Source: Pseudomonadota bacterium
GTDB lineage: Bacteria > Pseudomonadota > Gammaproteobacteria > Burkholderiales > Gallionellaceae
Direction of reading: 5' to 3'
Assembly (NCBI GenBank): GCA_021800795.1
Contig: JAJYYO010000011.1
Location: 23,503 to 87,502, forward strand
DNA length: 64,000 nt
How positions within the stretch are numbered: the first letter of the stretch is position 1; each line of letters opens with the position of its first letter. The notes under the pieces were generated by a model. That model had not been told where the DNA came from. It saw nothing but the letters and a program-made list of their open reading frames with translations, and did no database searches. A program made the position numbers and the translations under genes. This document shows positions 1 to 8,529 of this stretch, one piece after another.

Positions 1-342
1 CAGGTTCAATCCAAGATGGGATTCTACCTGTTCGGTCACGGCCTGTATGAGAAATCCTTGCAGCCATATATCGGCATGACAGGGCAGGGGCTGCTGCTGG
101 CGGTGGAGCAGGAATTCTTCAACTGGTCTAAAATGCAGCAACTGGCGTATCTGGATAGTCGGGTGGCGGATTATCTTGCCGATGCCGGGCATTGCCTCTC
201 TACCGGCGAGTTGTCTCCTGTGCCCCTGCTGGGCGTGCCGGGATGGTGGGTGGGCAATGAATTTGCAACGTTTTACGAAAATACGGCCTATTTTCGTCCC
301 GGCAGGCGCAAGTCGGTTGCAAAAGCCGAATTTCAGGATTGA
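1..342 (+). CDS. DUF3025 family protein, C-terminal part
   Basis: The reading frame is open from the first base, so the N-terminus lies outside the window. The visible 113 residues carry the family's conserved end: a GHGLYEK motif, a PYIGMTG stretch, then VPLLGVPGW and a closing FYENTAYFRPGRR. The family is cytoplasmic, of unknown biochemical role, and widespread in beta- and gammaproteobacteria. No transporter or catalytic motif is visible. About 90 bases of A/T-rich DNA separate it from the next gene on the same strand. Family assignment rests on remembered motifs. Confidence 0.75.
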   Translation, partial: QVQSKMGFYLFGHGLYEKSLQPYIGMTGQGLLLAVEQEFFNWSKMQQLAYLDSRVADYLADAGHCLSTGELSPVPLLGVPGWWVGNEFATFYENTAYFRPGRRKSVAKAEFQD

Positions 343-434
343 ACCGGCGAGTAAAAAGAATGATATTTGTCAGCTGGTTGTAAATTGACCGGCGAACAAT
401 CATAATTGCTTCGTTTTTTACTTCTGAGGTGAAT

Positions 435-839
435 ATGCTCTTTTTTGACATGTTTCGACACGATCCTGAGTACATTGAAATTAAAGCGGGTGAGCTATTG
501 TTCAGGGAGGGTGACCGCGGTGATGAGATGTATATCCTGATAGAGGGGGAGGCTGAAATCACCATTTCAGGGGTGTTTTTCGAAAAGTGTGTGCCCGGGA
601 GTTTTATGGGGGAGCTGGCTGTCATCGACGGCTCTCCGCGTTACGCTACGGTGCGCGCATTGACAGACTGCAAATTTGTCGTCGTTGACAGCAAACGCTT
701 TCATTTCCTGGTGGACGAAGCCCCTCACTTTGCCATCGATGTCATGCGCGTCATGGCGAAGCGAATCAGAAATTGCGATCAGCGCATCCTGGCACAAGCG
801 CAGGGTTCGTCCGGCCGACGGGAACTTGCCGAGGCTTAG
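435..839 (+). CDS. Cyclic nucleotide-binding domain protein
   Basis: This is a 134-residue protein made almost wholly of one cNMP-binding (Crp-like) beta-barrel. An early GELLFREGDRGDEMYILIEG segment is followed by the phosphate-cassette-like GSFMGELAVIDGSPRYATV. There is no helix-turn-helix domain, so it is not a Crp/Fnr transcription factor and more likely acts as a small sensory or regulatory partner. ATG 435 is preferred over GTG 429 because GAGG lies just upstream of the ATG. The stop codon TAG (837-839) uses the first base of the adjacent inserted element; without the insertion the same position would read TAA. Ligand unknown. Confidence 0.8.
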   Translation: MLFFDMFRHDPEYIEIKAGELLFREGDRGDEMYILIEGEAEITISGVFFEKCVPGSFMGELAVIDGSPRYATVRALTDCKFVVVDSKRFHFLVDEAPHFAIDVMRVMAKRIRNCDQRILAQAQGSSGRRELAEA

Positions 840-1105
840 GGGTCGAGAAATAATAAGTTGGACAATCGCCGGGGTTTATTTGCGATGCAGCCCGCGGAGC
901 ACGACGCGCCGTTGTGTTATTCACAACAAGCGGCTTGCGACAAAGGGATGCGCGCAAATAAGCACCGGCCCACAGGGTTGCTGCGAATCCGTGCGTTTGC
1001 GGCGTTGCGAAGCTTGCGAATGGAATAACCATTCGCTGCTCTTCGCGTCTTGCATCCATCGCGGATGCGCAGCAACGAATGTTCAACTTATTATTTTTCG
1101 ACCCC
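839..1105. mobile_element. MITE-like non-autonomous element, 267 bp
   Basis: The two ends are inverted repeats: 25 bases starting GGGGTCGA at 839 match the complement of the right end at 1105 with two mismatches. A TTA triplet flanks both sides (836-838 and 1106-1108), consistent with a 3-bp target duplication. There is no credible ORF inside. Two perfect hairpins occur internally: 911-927 (stem GTTGTG, loop TTATT) and 1016-1036 (stem GCGAATGG, loop AATAA). It sits between the cNMP-domain gene and yajD and appears to have split a tightly packed gene pair. The parent transposase family cannot be named from this sequence. Confidence 0.75.
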
Positions 1106-1111
1106 TTAACC

Positions 1112-1474
1112 ATGAGCAAACTGCCCGATCATGCACGGCTCGACCGCATCGTCACCGAGGCGCGCCGGCTGAGTGAGCTGCGTGAGGCCGGCTATCGCGA
1201 ACGTGCGCTTAAATTATATCCGTGGATATGCGGGCGATGCGCACGGGAGTTTTCCGGGGTGCGGCTGCGTGAGTTGACGGTGCATCACAAAGACCATAAC
1301 CACGACAATAATCCGGCGGACGGCAGTAACTGGGAGTTGCTCTGTCTGTACTGTCACGATAACGAACATTCGCGAGTTCTGGATGAGGAACAGCGCAGGC
1401 GTGGCGCAGAGAATCAGACCGTGGCAACGCACAATCCCTTCGCCAGTCTTCATGCGATGCTGAAAAAAGAGTGA
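1112..1474 (+). CDS. yajD: HNH nuclease family protein YajD
   Basis: The 120-residue protein closely follows E. coli YajD: GYRERALKLYPWICGRC, LRELTVHHKDHNHDNNP, then GSNWELLCLYCHDNEHS and NPFASL near the end. Two CxxC-like zinc pairs (CGRC and CLYC) and the HHKDHNH motif define an HNH fold, so it is a putative DNA-binding or nicking protein of unknown physiological target. ATG 1112 is the family start. It now lacks a clear ribosome-binding site because the MITE-like element ends 6 bases upstream; before insertion the GAGG of the preceding gene would have been well placed. Confidence 0.9.
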   Translation: MSKLPDHARLDRIVTEARRLSELREAGYRERALKLYPWICGRCAREFSGVRLRELTVHHKDHNHDNNPADGSNWELLCLYCHDNEHSRVLDEEQRRRGAENQTVATHNPFASLHAMLKKE

Positions 1475-1478
1475 AATC

Positions 1479-1497
1479 GCGTGAATTACGATCACGC
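1479..1497 (+). terminator. Weak hairpin after yajD
   Basis: A perfect 6-bp stem, GCGTGA/TCACGC with a 7-base loop, begins 5 bases after the yajD stop. It is followed by an A/T-rich stretch rather than a clean T-run, so Rho-independent termination is only possible. The next 220 bases contain no convincing gene. Confidence 0.3.
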
Positions 1498-1723
1498 TTA
1501 AAACCACTTTTCAGTCACCCCATCCGTCAGTCGCAGCTGGGGATACGATCGGTGGTCTAGCATTCTGCTCGTTTCAATCTTCAAGAATGTTGCGCGCTTT
1601 ACGAAAACGCGCATTGCTGGAGTTTATGGTTTTGTCGTCTAGTCCCACGCCCTTGTTCGGAATTTCATTGCAACCCAACGGTGCCTGGATGCCACACACG
1701 AGCATAGCTCCCATGGCCGGCGT

Positions 1724-2014
1724 TCAGGCTGTCATACTCAGATACTGGGTAATGATTGAATTTATCACCATTGGCATTTCGGGCATCAATTGCTCGCCGT
1801 GTGATATTCCTCTATGAGCTTTCTCGGCGCAATTCTTCAGCCATGTATCCACATCCTCTTTAAACCAGCCAATGGCGCCGCCTCCTGGTGAAAATTTCTT
1901 CGGAAAGGTTGGGGCGTATCGTGGAGAGCGCTCGTTCATCCTGTCATAGATGGCTGAACGTGAAAGCTTTGTGTAATCAATCATTTCAGACAGGCGAAAA
2001 ATAGAACCAGCCAT
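1724..2014 (-). CDS. AlpA-like phage/island transcriptional regulator
   Basis: This 96-residue protein has an AlpA/MerR-like winged-helix pattern near the N-terminus: FRLSEMIDYTKLSRSAIYDR, followed by FPKKFSPGGGAIGWFKEDVDTWLK. AlpA-type proteins regulate integrase or excision functions of prophages and genomic islands. AGAGG stands just upstream of ATG 2014. The C-terminal tail of about 30 residues is unremarkable. No integrase or other phage gene lies nearby; the 3' end of tRNA-Ser is 240 bases away and faces it, which suggests the remnant of an element integrated at the tRNA. Confidence 0.8.
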   Translation of the reverse strand: MAGSIFRLSEMIDYTKLSRSAIYDRMNERSPRYAPTFPKKFSPGGGAIGWFKEDVDTWLKNCAEKAHRGISHGEQLMPEMPMVINSIITQYLSMTA

Positions 2015-2253
2015 AATCTACCTCTTTTGCTTGTTGCGTTGTAGCGTGAACTATTATTCAGTCCGAAGCCAGCATTAGGGTGGATTCTATATGAGCCAGT
2101 GCATAATCGGCTGGGTTTTAATCGTTGCAGGAGATGCACAAGCGAGGTCATCCTAATTTTGATTGATGAAGTTACTTACCCATATGGATGGCATACCGCA
2201 ATGATAATTAATTAATCAACATATTGAATAATAAGCGATTTATAGCATTATGC

Positions 2254-2343
2254 TGGCGGAAGCGGTGAGATTCGAACTCACGGAGGACTCTCATCCTCGC
2301 TAGTTTTCAAGACTAGTGCCTTAAACCGCTCGGCCACACTTCC
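2254..2343 (-). tRNA. tRNA-Ser (anticodon UGA)
   Basis: Read on the minus strand, the molecule begins GGAAGTGTGGCCGAG and ends in an encoded CCA. It has a D-arm, an anticodon arm with CTTGAAAA (anticodon TGA), the long variable arm expected of class II serine tRNAs, and a GTTCGAATC T-loop. The acceptor stem GGAAGTG pairs with CGCTTCC, allowing G-U. The tRNA 3' end points towards the orphan AlpA-like gene. No copy of its 3' end was seen in the 800 bases beyond. Confidence 0.97.
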
Positions 2344-2355
2344 TGTTTTCCTGGC

Positions 2356-2373
2356 AGTCAGCGTAAGCTGACT
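2356..2373. terminator. Hairpin between queD and tRNA-Ser
   Basis: A perfect 7-bp stem (AGTCAGC/GCTGACT, loop GTAA) lies between the end of queD and the tRNA gene, both on the minus strand. It has no T-tract, so it is only a candidate terminator or processing site. Confidence 0.3.
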
Positions 2374-2422
2374 TATGAAGGCGCGCATTCTGACGTAAGC
2401 CGCGCTGCCTGTCCAGAAAATT

Positions 2423-2866
2423 TTAGTTTCGTATGCAGTCCGCCCAGTTGTTCGGGGTCTCGAACAGACGGATGCGCTTAAGGCGCAGATGGTTGCCGTA
2501 ATTGTCCCGATACGCCGGGTTGAGGATGTTGAAGGCGATCTCGGCCAGGTTCTCGGCGGTAGGAACCACCTCCATGATGACGGTTTTGTGGTCGGGGAGG
2601 GTCGCCAGAAAATCGCACACCGGCTTATCGCCGCGATAGACCAGAAAAGCATGATCCCATACATTTACCAGTTTTTCCTGAGCGATGCGTTTGACATCGG
2701 AAAAGTCCATCACCATGCCTTGCTCGGATTGCCCTTCGGTGTTGATGATCTCGCCTGACAGGGTGATTTCGATCGCATAGCGATGGCCGTGCAGGTGTCT
2801 GCACTGGCTGTTGTGGTTGGGGATGCGATGTCCGGCATCGAATTCAAGGCGGCGGGTGATGAGCAT
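2423..2866 (-). CDS. queD: 6-carboxy-5,6,7,8-tetrahydropterin synthase (QueD)
   Basis: QueD converts 7,8-dihydroneopterin triphosphate to 6-carboxytetrahydropterin in queuosine and other 7-deazaguanine synthesis. The 147-residue protein shows the 6-pyruvoyl-tetrahydropterin-synthase fold. The zinc-binding histidines are in FDAGHR and in CRHLHGHRY, and the catalytic cysteine is the C of CRHLHGH. MVMDFSDVK and VWDHAFL follow, then the conserved PTAENLA with its glutamate. ATG 2866 is preferred to a TTG two codons upstream. The other queuosine genes are not in the window. A family member acting in tetrahydrobiopterin synthesis is less likely at this length. Confidence 0.9.
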   Translation of the reverse strand: MLITRRLEFDAGHRIPNHNSQCRHLHGHRYAIEITLSGEIINTEGQSEQGMVMDFSDVKRIAQEKLVNVWDHAFLVYRGDKPVCDFLATLPDHKTVIMEVVPTAENLAEIAFNILNPAYRDNYGNHLRLKRIRLFETPNNWADCIRN

Positions 2867-2906
2867 GATCAATACAGTTTTTTTGTGTGGCGCGGATTAT
2901 ACCGCG

Positions 2907-4811
2907 TCAGGCTTTAAATGCTGCGGCATGGCGGATGAATTGTGTGTTTTCATCCTGCGATGGTTCATATCTCAGTGCGATGTAGCGTTCGGCGAGATCT
3001 TCGATGGCGGCGGCCAGATCGGGGCGGGCGGCTGCAACGCGTGCTGCGTAATCATGCGGGCCTTCGTGAGGCGCGCGCGGCAGTCCTGCGCGGGACAGTT
3101 TGCGGCAAACCTTGAGCCAGGCGGATTGCGTCTTGTCACGTTCGCGTTTGAGCAGGTGGCGCAGCATATACAGAGCGAACAGAGTAATCACGATTCCCAG
3201 GCCGGCAGCGAGGTACATTACCTGTTGGCTTAACGACGCCAGGCCGAGGCGCGACAGATAGGCGAACTGGCGTTCGCTGTTGTAGCCGATGACCCACTGA
3301 TTCCACTGATAGGACAACGCATCCCAGTTCATGCGCAGATCATGCAGCCATTGTGCGCCGCCCATGAGCGGCAGTGCGGTCTCGTCGTTTAGCGCAGTGG
3401 ACAGGCCGCGTTCCACCCGTTCGGGAGCGATGGCCGCCGTCGGGTCTATGCGCTGCCAGCCTGTGGCGTCCAGCCAGACTTCCGCCCAGGCGTGGGCATC
3501 GGATTGACGCACGATGTAATAATTGCCGACTGCGTTATATTCGCCGCCCAGATAGCCGGTCACCACGCGCGCAGGTATGCCTGCCGCGCGCATCAGGAAC
3601 ACGAAGCTCGACGCATAGTGTTCGCAATATCCCTGGCGGGTGGTGAAAAGGAAATCGTCTATGCTGTCAACGGGCTGAGGGTCCAGCGTGTAGTGAAAGT
3701 TTTGCTGATGGAAATTGGCGAGCGCCAGCCGGATGACTTCCATATTGTCGCGGCTTTGTTCGTGCCAGCTCATGGCCAGTTGCTGCGCACGCGGATTGAG
3801 TCCCGGCGGCAATTGCAGCGCTCGCTTGAGTTGCGTTGCAGATTCCTGCAAATTGGCGTGATAGGTCAGTTCTGAACGCGCCTGATAGCGCAGCCGGGCG
3901 TTGACGGGTTCCGGGCTGAGTATTTGAAAATCGGAAGTGATTCTGGCGGGTACGGAAATTTTATCCGGCATCTCCAGCGCGAACAGCCAGTTTTTGTTAT
4001 GGGGTTCGAGCGTGACGTTGTATTCGACCGGCTGTCCGGTATCTGAAAAATGGGGCGCGACGCCGTGCGTTGCATGGCCGGGGGTCCAGGTGCGTCCGTC
4101 GAAGTCCCACAATACCGGCCCGCGCCAGTACATCTGATCGCGGCGCGGCACCTTGCCCTGATAAGTGACGCGAAACGCCACTGCATCCGACAGGCTCAGC
4201 CGCCCCAGGCTGCCCGGCGACATCTTGTCGTCCAGTCCGCTGCCGGCATAGGCATCCTGCGGCAAGCCCCACAACGGCCCTTGCACACGCGGGAACAGGA
4301 CAAACAGGATGAGGGTCAGCGGAATGGCTTGCCACAGCAAAATTGCCGCGATTTTCAGGCGTGATTTGAATGCGCTGCCCGGTGCATGCAGATGTACCCA
4401 GACAACCGTGATGACCAGCAGGGTGACGAGCAGGTACAGTCCTGTCAGCAGGCTCTGCGAGTAGAAGAAATTGGTGATGATGATAAAACATAAGGGGTAA
4501 ATCAGCCCCATCGCATCGCGATTTGTTTTGACCTCCATCAGTTTGAGTGCGGAGAGCAGCATCAGCAGCGTGACACCGACCTCGCGCCCGAACAGGGTGT
4601 GAAACTCTACGAGGATGCCGGTAAGGGATGCGACGGTGATGGTTAATAGCAGAGGCCGGTTCGGCAGCGGGCGACCCGTGAAAGCCAGATAGCCGCGCCA
4701 CAGCAAAAGCATCGTGCTCAAAGCGCTGACCCATAGCGGCAGGTGCGCGGCATGGGGGGCCGTGACCATCAGCACGCACAGCAGCAGGCCGTAGATGAGA
4801 GACTTGCTCAT
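2907..4811 (-). CDS. Transglutaminase-like membrane protein (TgpA type)
   Basis: The 634-residue protein has several N-terminal membrane segments (about residues 1-190), a large periplasmic transglutaminase-like domain, one further membrane helix near residue 550 and a C-terminal DUF4129-like tail. The catalytic triad is intact: Cys396 in GYCEHYASS, His440 in SDAHAWAEVW and Asp456 in RIDPTAA. The ATG at 4811 overlaps the stop of the DUF58 gene (ATGA), so the two are translationally coupled. An upstream in-frame extension is rejected because it runs through that gene. MoxR-DUF58-transglutaminase operons are common in proteobacteria; the substrate is unproven, though the Pseudomonas homologue is essential. 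Confidence 0.9.
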   Translation of the reverse strand: MSKSLIYGLLLCVLMVTAPHAAHLPLWVSALSTMLLLWRGYLAFTGRPLPNRPLLLTITVASLTGILVEFHTLFGREVGVTLLMLLSALKLMEVKTNRDAMGLIYPLCFIIITNFFYSQSLLTGLYLLVTLLVITVVWVHLHAPGSAFKSRLKIAAILLWQAIPLTLILFVLFPRVQGPLWGLPQDAYAGSGLDDKMSPGSLGRLSLSDAVAFRVTYQGKVPRRDQMYWRGPVLWDFDGRTWTPGHATHGVAPHFSDTGQPVEYNVTLEPHNKNWLFALEMPDKISVPARITSDFQILSPEPVNARLRYQARSELTYHANLQESATQLKRALQLPPGLNPRAQQLAMSWHEQSRDNMEVIRLALANFHQQNFHYTLDPQPVDSIDDFLFTTRQGYCEHYASSFVFLMRAAGIPARVVTGYLGGEYNAVGNYYIVRQSDAHAWAEVWLDATGWQRIDPTAAIAPERVERGLSTALNDETALPLMGGAQWLHDLRMNWDALSYQWNQWVIGYNSERQFAYLSRLGLASLSQQVMYLAAGLGIVITLFALYMLRHLLKRERDKTQSAWLKVCRKLSRAGLPRAPHEGPHDYAARVAAARPDLAAAIEDLAERYIALRYEPSQDENTQFIRHAAAFKA

Positions 4812-5770
4812 GGCTGGTTTGGAAAGGTATCGTTTAGGCCGAACAAGGCAATCCGGCGCAGGCATGCGTCTCGATGTGCGGTGCCGTTGCCTGCGGGAAT
4901 ATTTTCATCGTTCAGACACAGTGCGTAGCGCAGCCCCAGGGAATCGGCATCCAGCACCCAGCGCGTCATGCGGGATAACTTTGCTTCCAGGTCGGATTCC
5001 GGCGCATCCGCAATGTTCAATAATAATTCGCCGCCTTCCTGGTTCGCGAACTGCTTGACCAGCAAACCCTGTCCGCGCGCATAGGCTTTCCATGCAATGC
5101 GCGGTTGTGCATCGCCCGGAACATAAGTGCGCAATCCGGCGAAATCGTCATCGCCCGCATTGCTGCGTTTTCCGTCGCCATCGGACCCCGACGGCAAGGG
5201 TGCCTCGTTGAGCGGTTTCGGATAGACCAGACAGCGCGCATCGAAATGCAGATAGGCCCAGGCGTGGAACAGGCCGAGCGGGAATTCGGTGTACAGCGTC
5301 AACCTGCCAGGCATCAGCCAGCCGCGATGCGTAGCTGGCACGGGGAGGAAGATATCGCTGCTCTGTCCTGCGGGCAGATCGAAGGTAATCTTGTTGTCCG
5401 AATTGCTTTGCAGTACCAGCTGATAGCGCGGCAAATGCTCGGGATTATTGAAATGCAGCAGAAATTGCGCCTTTCCGCCGCTGTATACGGACTCTGTGCG
5501 GCCTGCATGTATTTCAAGGTGTGCCAGATTGCGATAGGCGTGCAGTATGGACATCACAGCCATCATCGCCAGCAGAAAGGTAAGTATGTAGCCCAGACTC
5601 AGGCTGTAGTTGATGTCGCCCAGCAGCATCAGTAACAGCACAGAAGCCAGAACCAGACCTTGCCGGGTGGGCAGGATGAAGATGCGGCGTTGCGTGAGAA
5701 CGACGGTTCCGTGCTCGATTTTCGGGCGGAACAGCCAGTTGCGGAATTTTTGCTTGAGTGCGGCGAACAC
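4808..5770 (-). CDS. DUF58 family membrane-anchored protein
   Basis: This 320-residue protein has two close membrane helices (about residues 35-80), then a beta-rich region and the DUF58 core with SGSDGDGKRSNAGDDDFAGLRTYVPGDAQPRIAWKAYAR-type sequence, a degenerate von Willebrand-like domain. It starts with GTG at 5770, whose first base is the last base of the MoxR stop (TAGTG), and ends overlapping the transglutaminase start. DUF58 proteins are thought to work with the MoxR ATPase in chaperone-like or metal-insertion roles, but no biochemical activity is established for this branch. Confidence 0.9.
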   Translation of the reverse strand: MFAALKQKFRNWLFRPKIEHGTVVLTQRRIFILPTRQGLVLASVLLLMLLGDINYSLSLGYILTFLLAMMAVMSILHAYRNLAHLEIHAGRTESVYSGGKAQFLLHFNNPEHLPRYQLVLQSNSDNKITFDLPAGQSSDIFLPVPATHRGWLMPGRLTLYTEFPLGLFHAWAYLHFDARCLVYPKPLNEAPLPSGSDGDGKRSNAGDDDFAGLRTYVPGDAQPRIAWKAYARGQGLLVKQFANQEGGELLLNIADAPESDLEAKLSRMTRWVLDADSLGLRYALCLNDENIPAGNGTAHRDACLRRIALFGLNDTFPNQP

Positions 5771-6663
5771 TAGGGAATCGCCACCGCTTCGATCAGATCC
5801 TGAGCCGACTGATATGCACCTGCCGTTTGCAGGCGATGGCTGACCACGCCGGGCAGGATGGTCTGCACGTCTTCGGGAATGACCGCATTGCGGCCATCGA
5901 TCAGCGCCCAGGCGCGGGCGGCGGCCAGGATGGCGAGACCTGCACGCGGGCTCAAGCCGTGCATATAGCGTGCCGACTCGCGGGTGTGACGCAGGATGGC
6001 CTGCACATAGTCGAGTAGTGCAGGGGATACGAATATTTCCCTCGCGCGCTGCTGTAAGCCCAGCAGTTCTGCCGCGTCCATTTGCGGACTGAGCCTGGCG
6101 ATGATTTCGCGCCGGTCGACGCCAGACAGCAGACCTCGTTCGGCCAGCGCGTCCGGATAGCCCATCTGAATGCGCATCAGAAAGCGATCGAGTTGCGATT
6201 CGGGTAGCGGGAAAGTGCCGATCTGGTGGGATGGATTCTGTGTGGCGATGACGAAGAAGGGCATCGGGAGCGCTCGCGTCGCGCCTTCGATGGTAACCTG
6301 ATGTTCTTCCATCGCTTCGAGCAAAGCGCTCTGTGCCTTGGGGGTGGCGCGGTTCACTTCGTCCGCCAGTATCATTTGCGCAAAAATCGGGCCGGGATGG
6401 AATCTGAAGCTGTCGCGCTCAAATACCGATACGCCCAGGATGTCGGCGGGCAGCATGTCGCTGGTGAACTGGATGCGACCGAACTGCAAACCCAGCGTGC
6501 GCGCCAGCACATGGGCCAGCGTGGTTTTGCCGACCCCTGGCAGATCCTCGATCAGCAGATGACCGCGCGCGAGCAAACAGGTCAGCGCAAAACGGATCTG
6601 CTGCGGCTTGCCGAGTATCGCGCTTTCAGCTTGCCGGATGACGTTGTTCAGGTTCTGGTTCAT
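5770..6663 (-). CDS. MoxR family AAA+ ATPase
   Basis: The 297-residue protein is a single AAA+ module. Walker A is LPGVGKTT (residues 41-48), the Walker B region reads ILADEVNRA, and sensor-like ATQNP is followed by PLPESQLDRFLMR. A lid domain with GLSPRAGLAILAAARAWA is typical of MoxR. It probably acts as an ATP-driven chaperone for the DUF58/transglutaminase products encoded immediately downstream. ATG 6663 (MNQNLNN) is the family start; an upstream extension of 21 residues is low-complexity and unlikely. First gene of the three-gene operon. Confidence 0.93.
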   Translation of the reverse strand: MNQNLNNVIRQAESAILGKPQQIRFALTCLLARGHLLIEDLPGVGKTTLAHVLARTLGLQFGRIQFTSDMLPADILGVSVFERDSFRFHPGPIFAQMILADEVNRATPKAQSALLEAMEEHQVTIEGATRALPMPFFVIATQNPSHQIGTFPLPESQLDRFLMRIQMGYPDALAERGLLSGVDRREIIARLSPQMDAAELLGLQQRAREIFVSPALLDYVQAILRHTRESARYMHGLSPRAGLAILAAARAWALIDGRNAVIPEDVQTILPGVVSHRLQTAGAYQSAQDLIEAVAIP

Positions 6664-6741
6664 GGGTTTTCTTTTTTGATGGATGGAAATGGTTTGCTTC
6701 TTGCAGTTGCAATCCTCAATCCACAATCCTTGATCCTGTTT

Positions 6742-7110
6742 TTAAAATAAGATTGCTGCGATCACCTTGCGGTCTTCCGCTACCAGGATATTGTAGGTGC
6801 GGCAGGCGGCAGGGGTGTCCATGCACTCCACGCCGATGCCTGCGTTGGTCAGCGCGCGATACAGTCGCGGGTGAGCAAAATGTTGCTGCATGCCTGTGCC
6901 CAGCAGCAGTACTTCCGGTTGCAGGGCCAGAAAATATTCGAAATGGCTCTCGCTCAATTCATCAAAGGTGCTGACATCCCAGTCGCTGCGGACTTCTTCC
7001 GCCCTTACCACGATGCTGCTCTCGAAGCGCTCCTTATTGACCATCACATGATCGTCCGCGTAGCCGGTGAAAAGCTTGGTGTCGCCGAGATTGGCCAGAT
7101 GCAGTTTCAT
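6742..7110 (-). CDS. Mth938-like domain protein (DUF498/NDUFAF3 family)
   Basis: The 122-residue soluble protein matches the Mth938 fold: an early FTGYADDHVMVN, a middle LALQPEVLLLGTGMQQHFAHP and a late GIGVECMDTPAACRTYNILVAEDRKVIAAILF. The mitochondrial relative NDUFAF3 assists complex I assembly; a bacterial role is not established. GAGG precedes ATG 7110. It lies upstream of the moxR operon on the same strand with an 80-base gap, and is divergent from alaA. Confidence 0.85.
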   Translation of the reverse strand: MKLHLANLGDTKLFTGYADDHVMVNKERFESSIVVRAEEVRSDWDVSTFDELSESHFEYFLALQPEVLLLGTGMQQHFAHPRLYRALTNAGIGVECMDTPAACRTYNILVAEDRKVIAAILF

Positions 7111-7237
7111 AAAACCTCGCGAATAAATAAGACGTAGTGGCGATTTTGGGGCCAGCCTTGCGTGCCGTCAAATCAAAGTGGTGACGGCAAGGCAGCAGGG
7201 AGATAGCGCCGCTCGGACGACGGCAATGCTATTCGAT

Positions 7238-7266
7238 TTGCTGTGCGCGTGCTGCGCAGGTAAAAT
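7238..7266 (+). promoter_or_regulatory. Probable sigma-70 promoter of alaA
   Basis: TTGCTG (7238-7243) and TAAAAT (7261-7266) are separated by exactly 17 bases and lie 36 bases before the alaA start. This is a good match to the -35 and -10 consensus in the right place. Confidence 0.55.
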
Positions 7267-7302
7267 CGCGTTTTTCGCGCCGGTGCGCTGAGTAAACGAC
7301 AA

Positions 7303-8529
7303 GTGAAGCCAATTTTAAAGTCCAACAAGCTGTCCAATGTGTGCTACGACATACGCGGGCCGGTCATGGAACGCGCCAAGCAGATGGAAGAGGAAGGCCA
7401 GCGCATCATCAAGCTGAATATCGGCAATCTAGCGCCGTTCGGTTTTGAAGCGCCCGAGGAAATCCAGCAGGACGTGATTCTGAATCTGCCCAATTCGTCC
7501 GGATATTCGGATTCCAAGGGCATGTTCGCCGCGCGCAAGGCGATCATGCATTACTGCCAGTCCAAGAAAATCGCAGGCGTGGGCCTGGATGATATCTATA
7601 TCGGCAACGGCGCATCCGAACTGATCGTGATGGCGATGCAGGGACTGCTCAATACCGGGGACGAAGTGCTGGTGCCCGCGCCGGATTACCCGCTGTGGAC
7701 GGCGGCGGTCACGCTGGCAGGCGGCACGCCGCGCCATTACCTGTGCGACGAAGCCAATGACTGGAATCCCGATCTGGCCGACATGCGCGCCAAGATCACC
7801 GAAAAAACGCGCGCCATCGTGATCATCAATCCGAACAATCCGACCGGCGCGTTGTATTCGGATGACATTCTCAAGGAAATCGTGCAGATCGCGCGCGAGC
7901 ACGATCTGATTATTTTCGCAGACGAAATCTACGACAAGATGTTGTACGACGGAGCGACGCACACCTCGATCGCATCGCTGGCGGACGATGTGCTGTTCGT
8001 TACGCTGAACGGACTGTCAAAGAATTACCGCGCCTGCGGTTACCGCTCAGGCTGGATGGTGGTATCCGGTGAGAAGAAGCATGCGCAGGACTATATCAAC
8101 GGATTGACGATACTGGCGTCGATGCGATTGTGTTCCAACGTGCCCGGGCAATTTGCGATTCAGACGGCGTTGGGCGGCTATCAGAGCATCAACGATCTGG
8201 TGATACCCACCGGACGGTTGTGCAAGCAGCGCGATCTGGCTTACCGGTTGCTGACCGAAATACCCGGGGTTTCCTGCGTCAAGCCGAAGGCCGGTCTGTA
8301 TCTGTTTCCGCGCCTTGATCCTGCGATTTACCCGATTGAAAACGATCAGCAGTTCATACTGGAATTGCTGGAAACCGAAAAAGTGCTGGTGGTGCAGGGT
8401 ACCGGCTTTAACTGGGTACACCCCGATCATCTGCGTCTGGTGTTTTTGCCTAACGTGGACGATCTGACGGATGCCTTCAAACGTATCGCGCGCTTTCTGG
8501 AACATTACCGCAAGCGGCACGGAACATAA
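7303..8529 (+). CDS. alaA: Glutamate-pyruvate aminotransferase (AlaA type)
   Basis: This class I/II PLP aminotransferase makes alanine from pyruvate and glutamate. The 408-residue sequence tracks E. coli AlaA almost end to end: SNVCYDIRGPV, IKLNIGNLAPFGF, PAPDYPLWTAAV, NPNNPTGALYS, IFADEIYDKMLYDG and NGLSKNYR, where Lys240 is the PLP Schiff-base lysine. It starts with GTG at 7303 by homology; the ribosome-binding site is weak. It is followed at 94 bases by hom. AlaA upstream of homoserine dehydrogenase is a common betaproteobacterial order and suggests joint amino-acid expression. Confidence 0.93.
   Translation: MKPILKSNKLSNVCYDIRGPVMERAKQMEEEGQRIIKLNIGNLAPFGFEAPEEIQQDVILNLPNSSGYSDSKGMFAARKAIMHYCQSKKIAGVGLDDIYIGNGASELIVMAMQGLLNTGDEVLVPAPDYPLWTAAVTLAGGTPRHYLCDEANDWNPDLADMRAKITEKTRAIVIINPNNPTGALYSDDILKEIVQIAREHDLIIFADEIYDKMLYDGATHTSIASLADDVLFVTLNGLSKNYRACGYRSGWMVVSGEKKHAQDYINGLTILASMRLCSNVPGQFAIQTALGGYQSINDLVIPTGRLCKQRDLAYRLLTEIPGVSCVKPKAGLYLFPRLDPAIYPIENDQQFILELLETEKVLVVQGTGFNWVHPDHLRLVFLPNVDDLTDAFKRIARFLEHYRKRHGT

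Noticed and set aside
839..1105. The 267-base element as an insertion sequence with its own transposase
   Set aside because: No frame inside encodes a transposase and the frames that cross it give no recognisable protein; it is non-autonomous.
1587..1817. A 76-codon frame between yajD and the AlpA-like gene
   Set aside because: No ribosome-binding site, overlaps the AlpA-like gene on the other strand, no domain.
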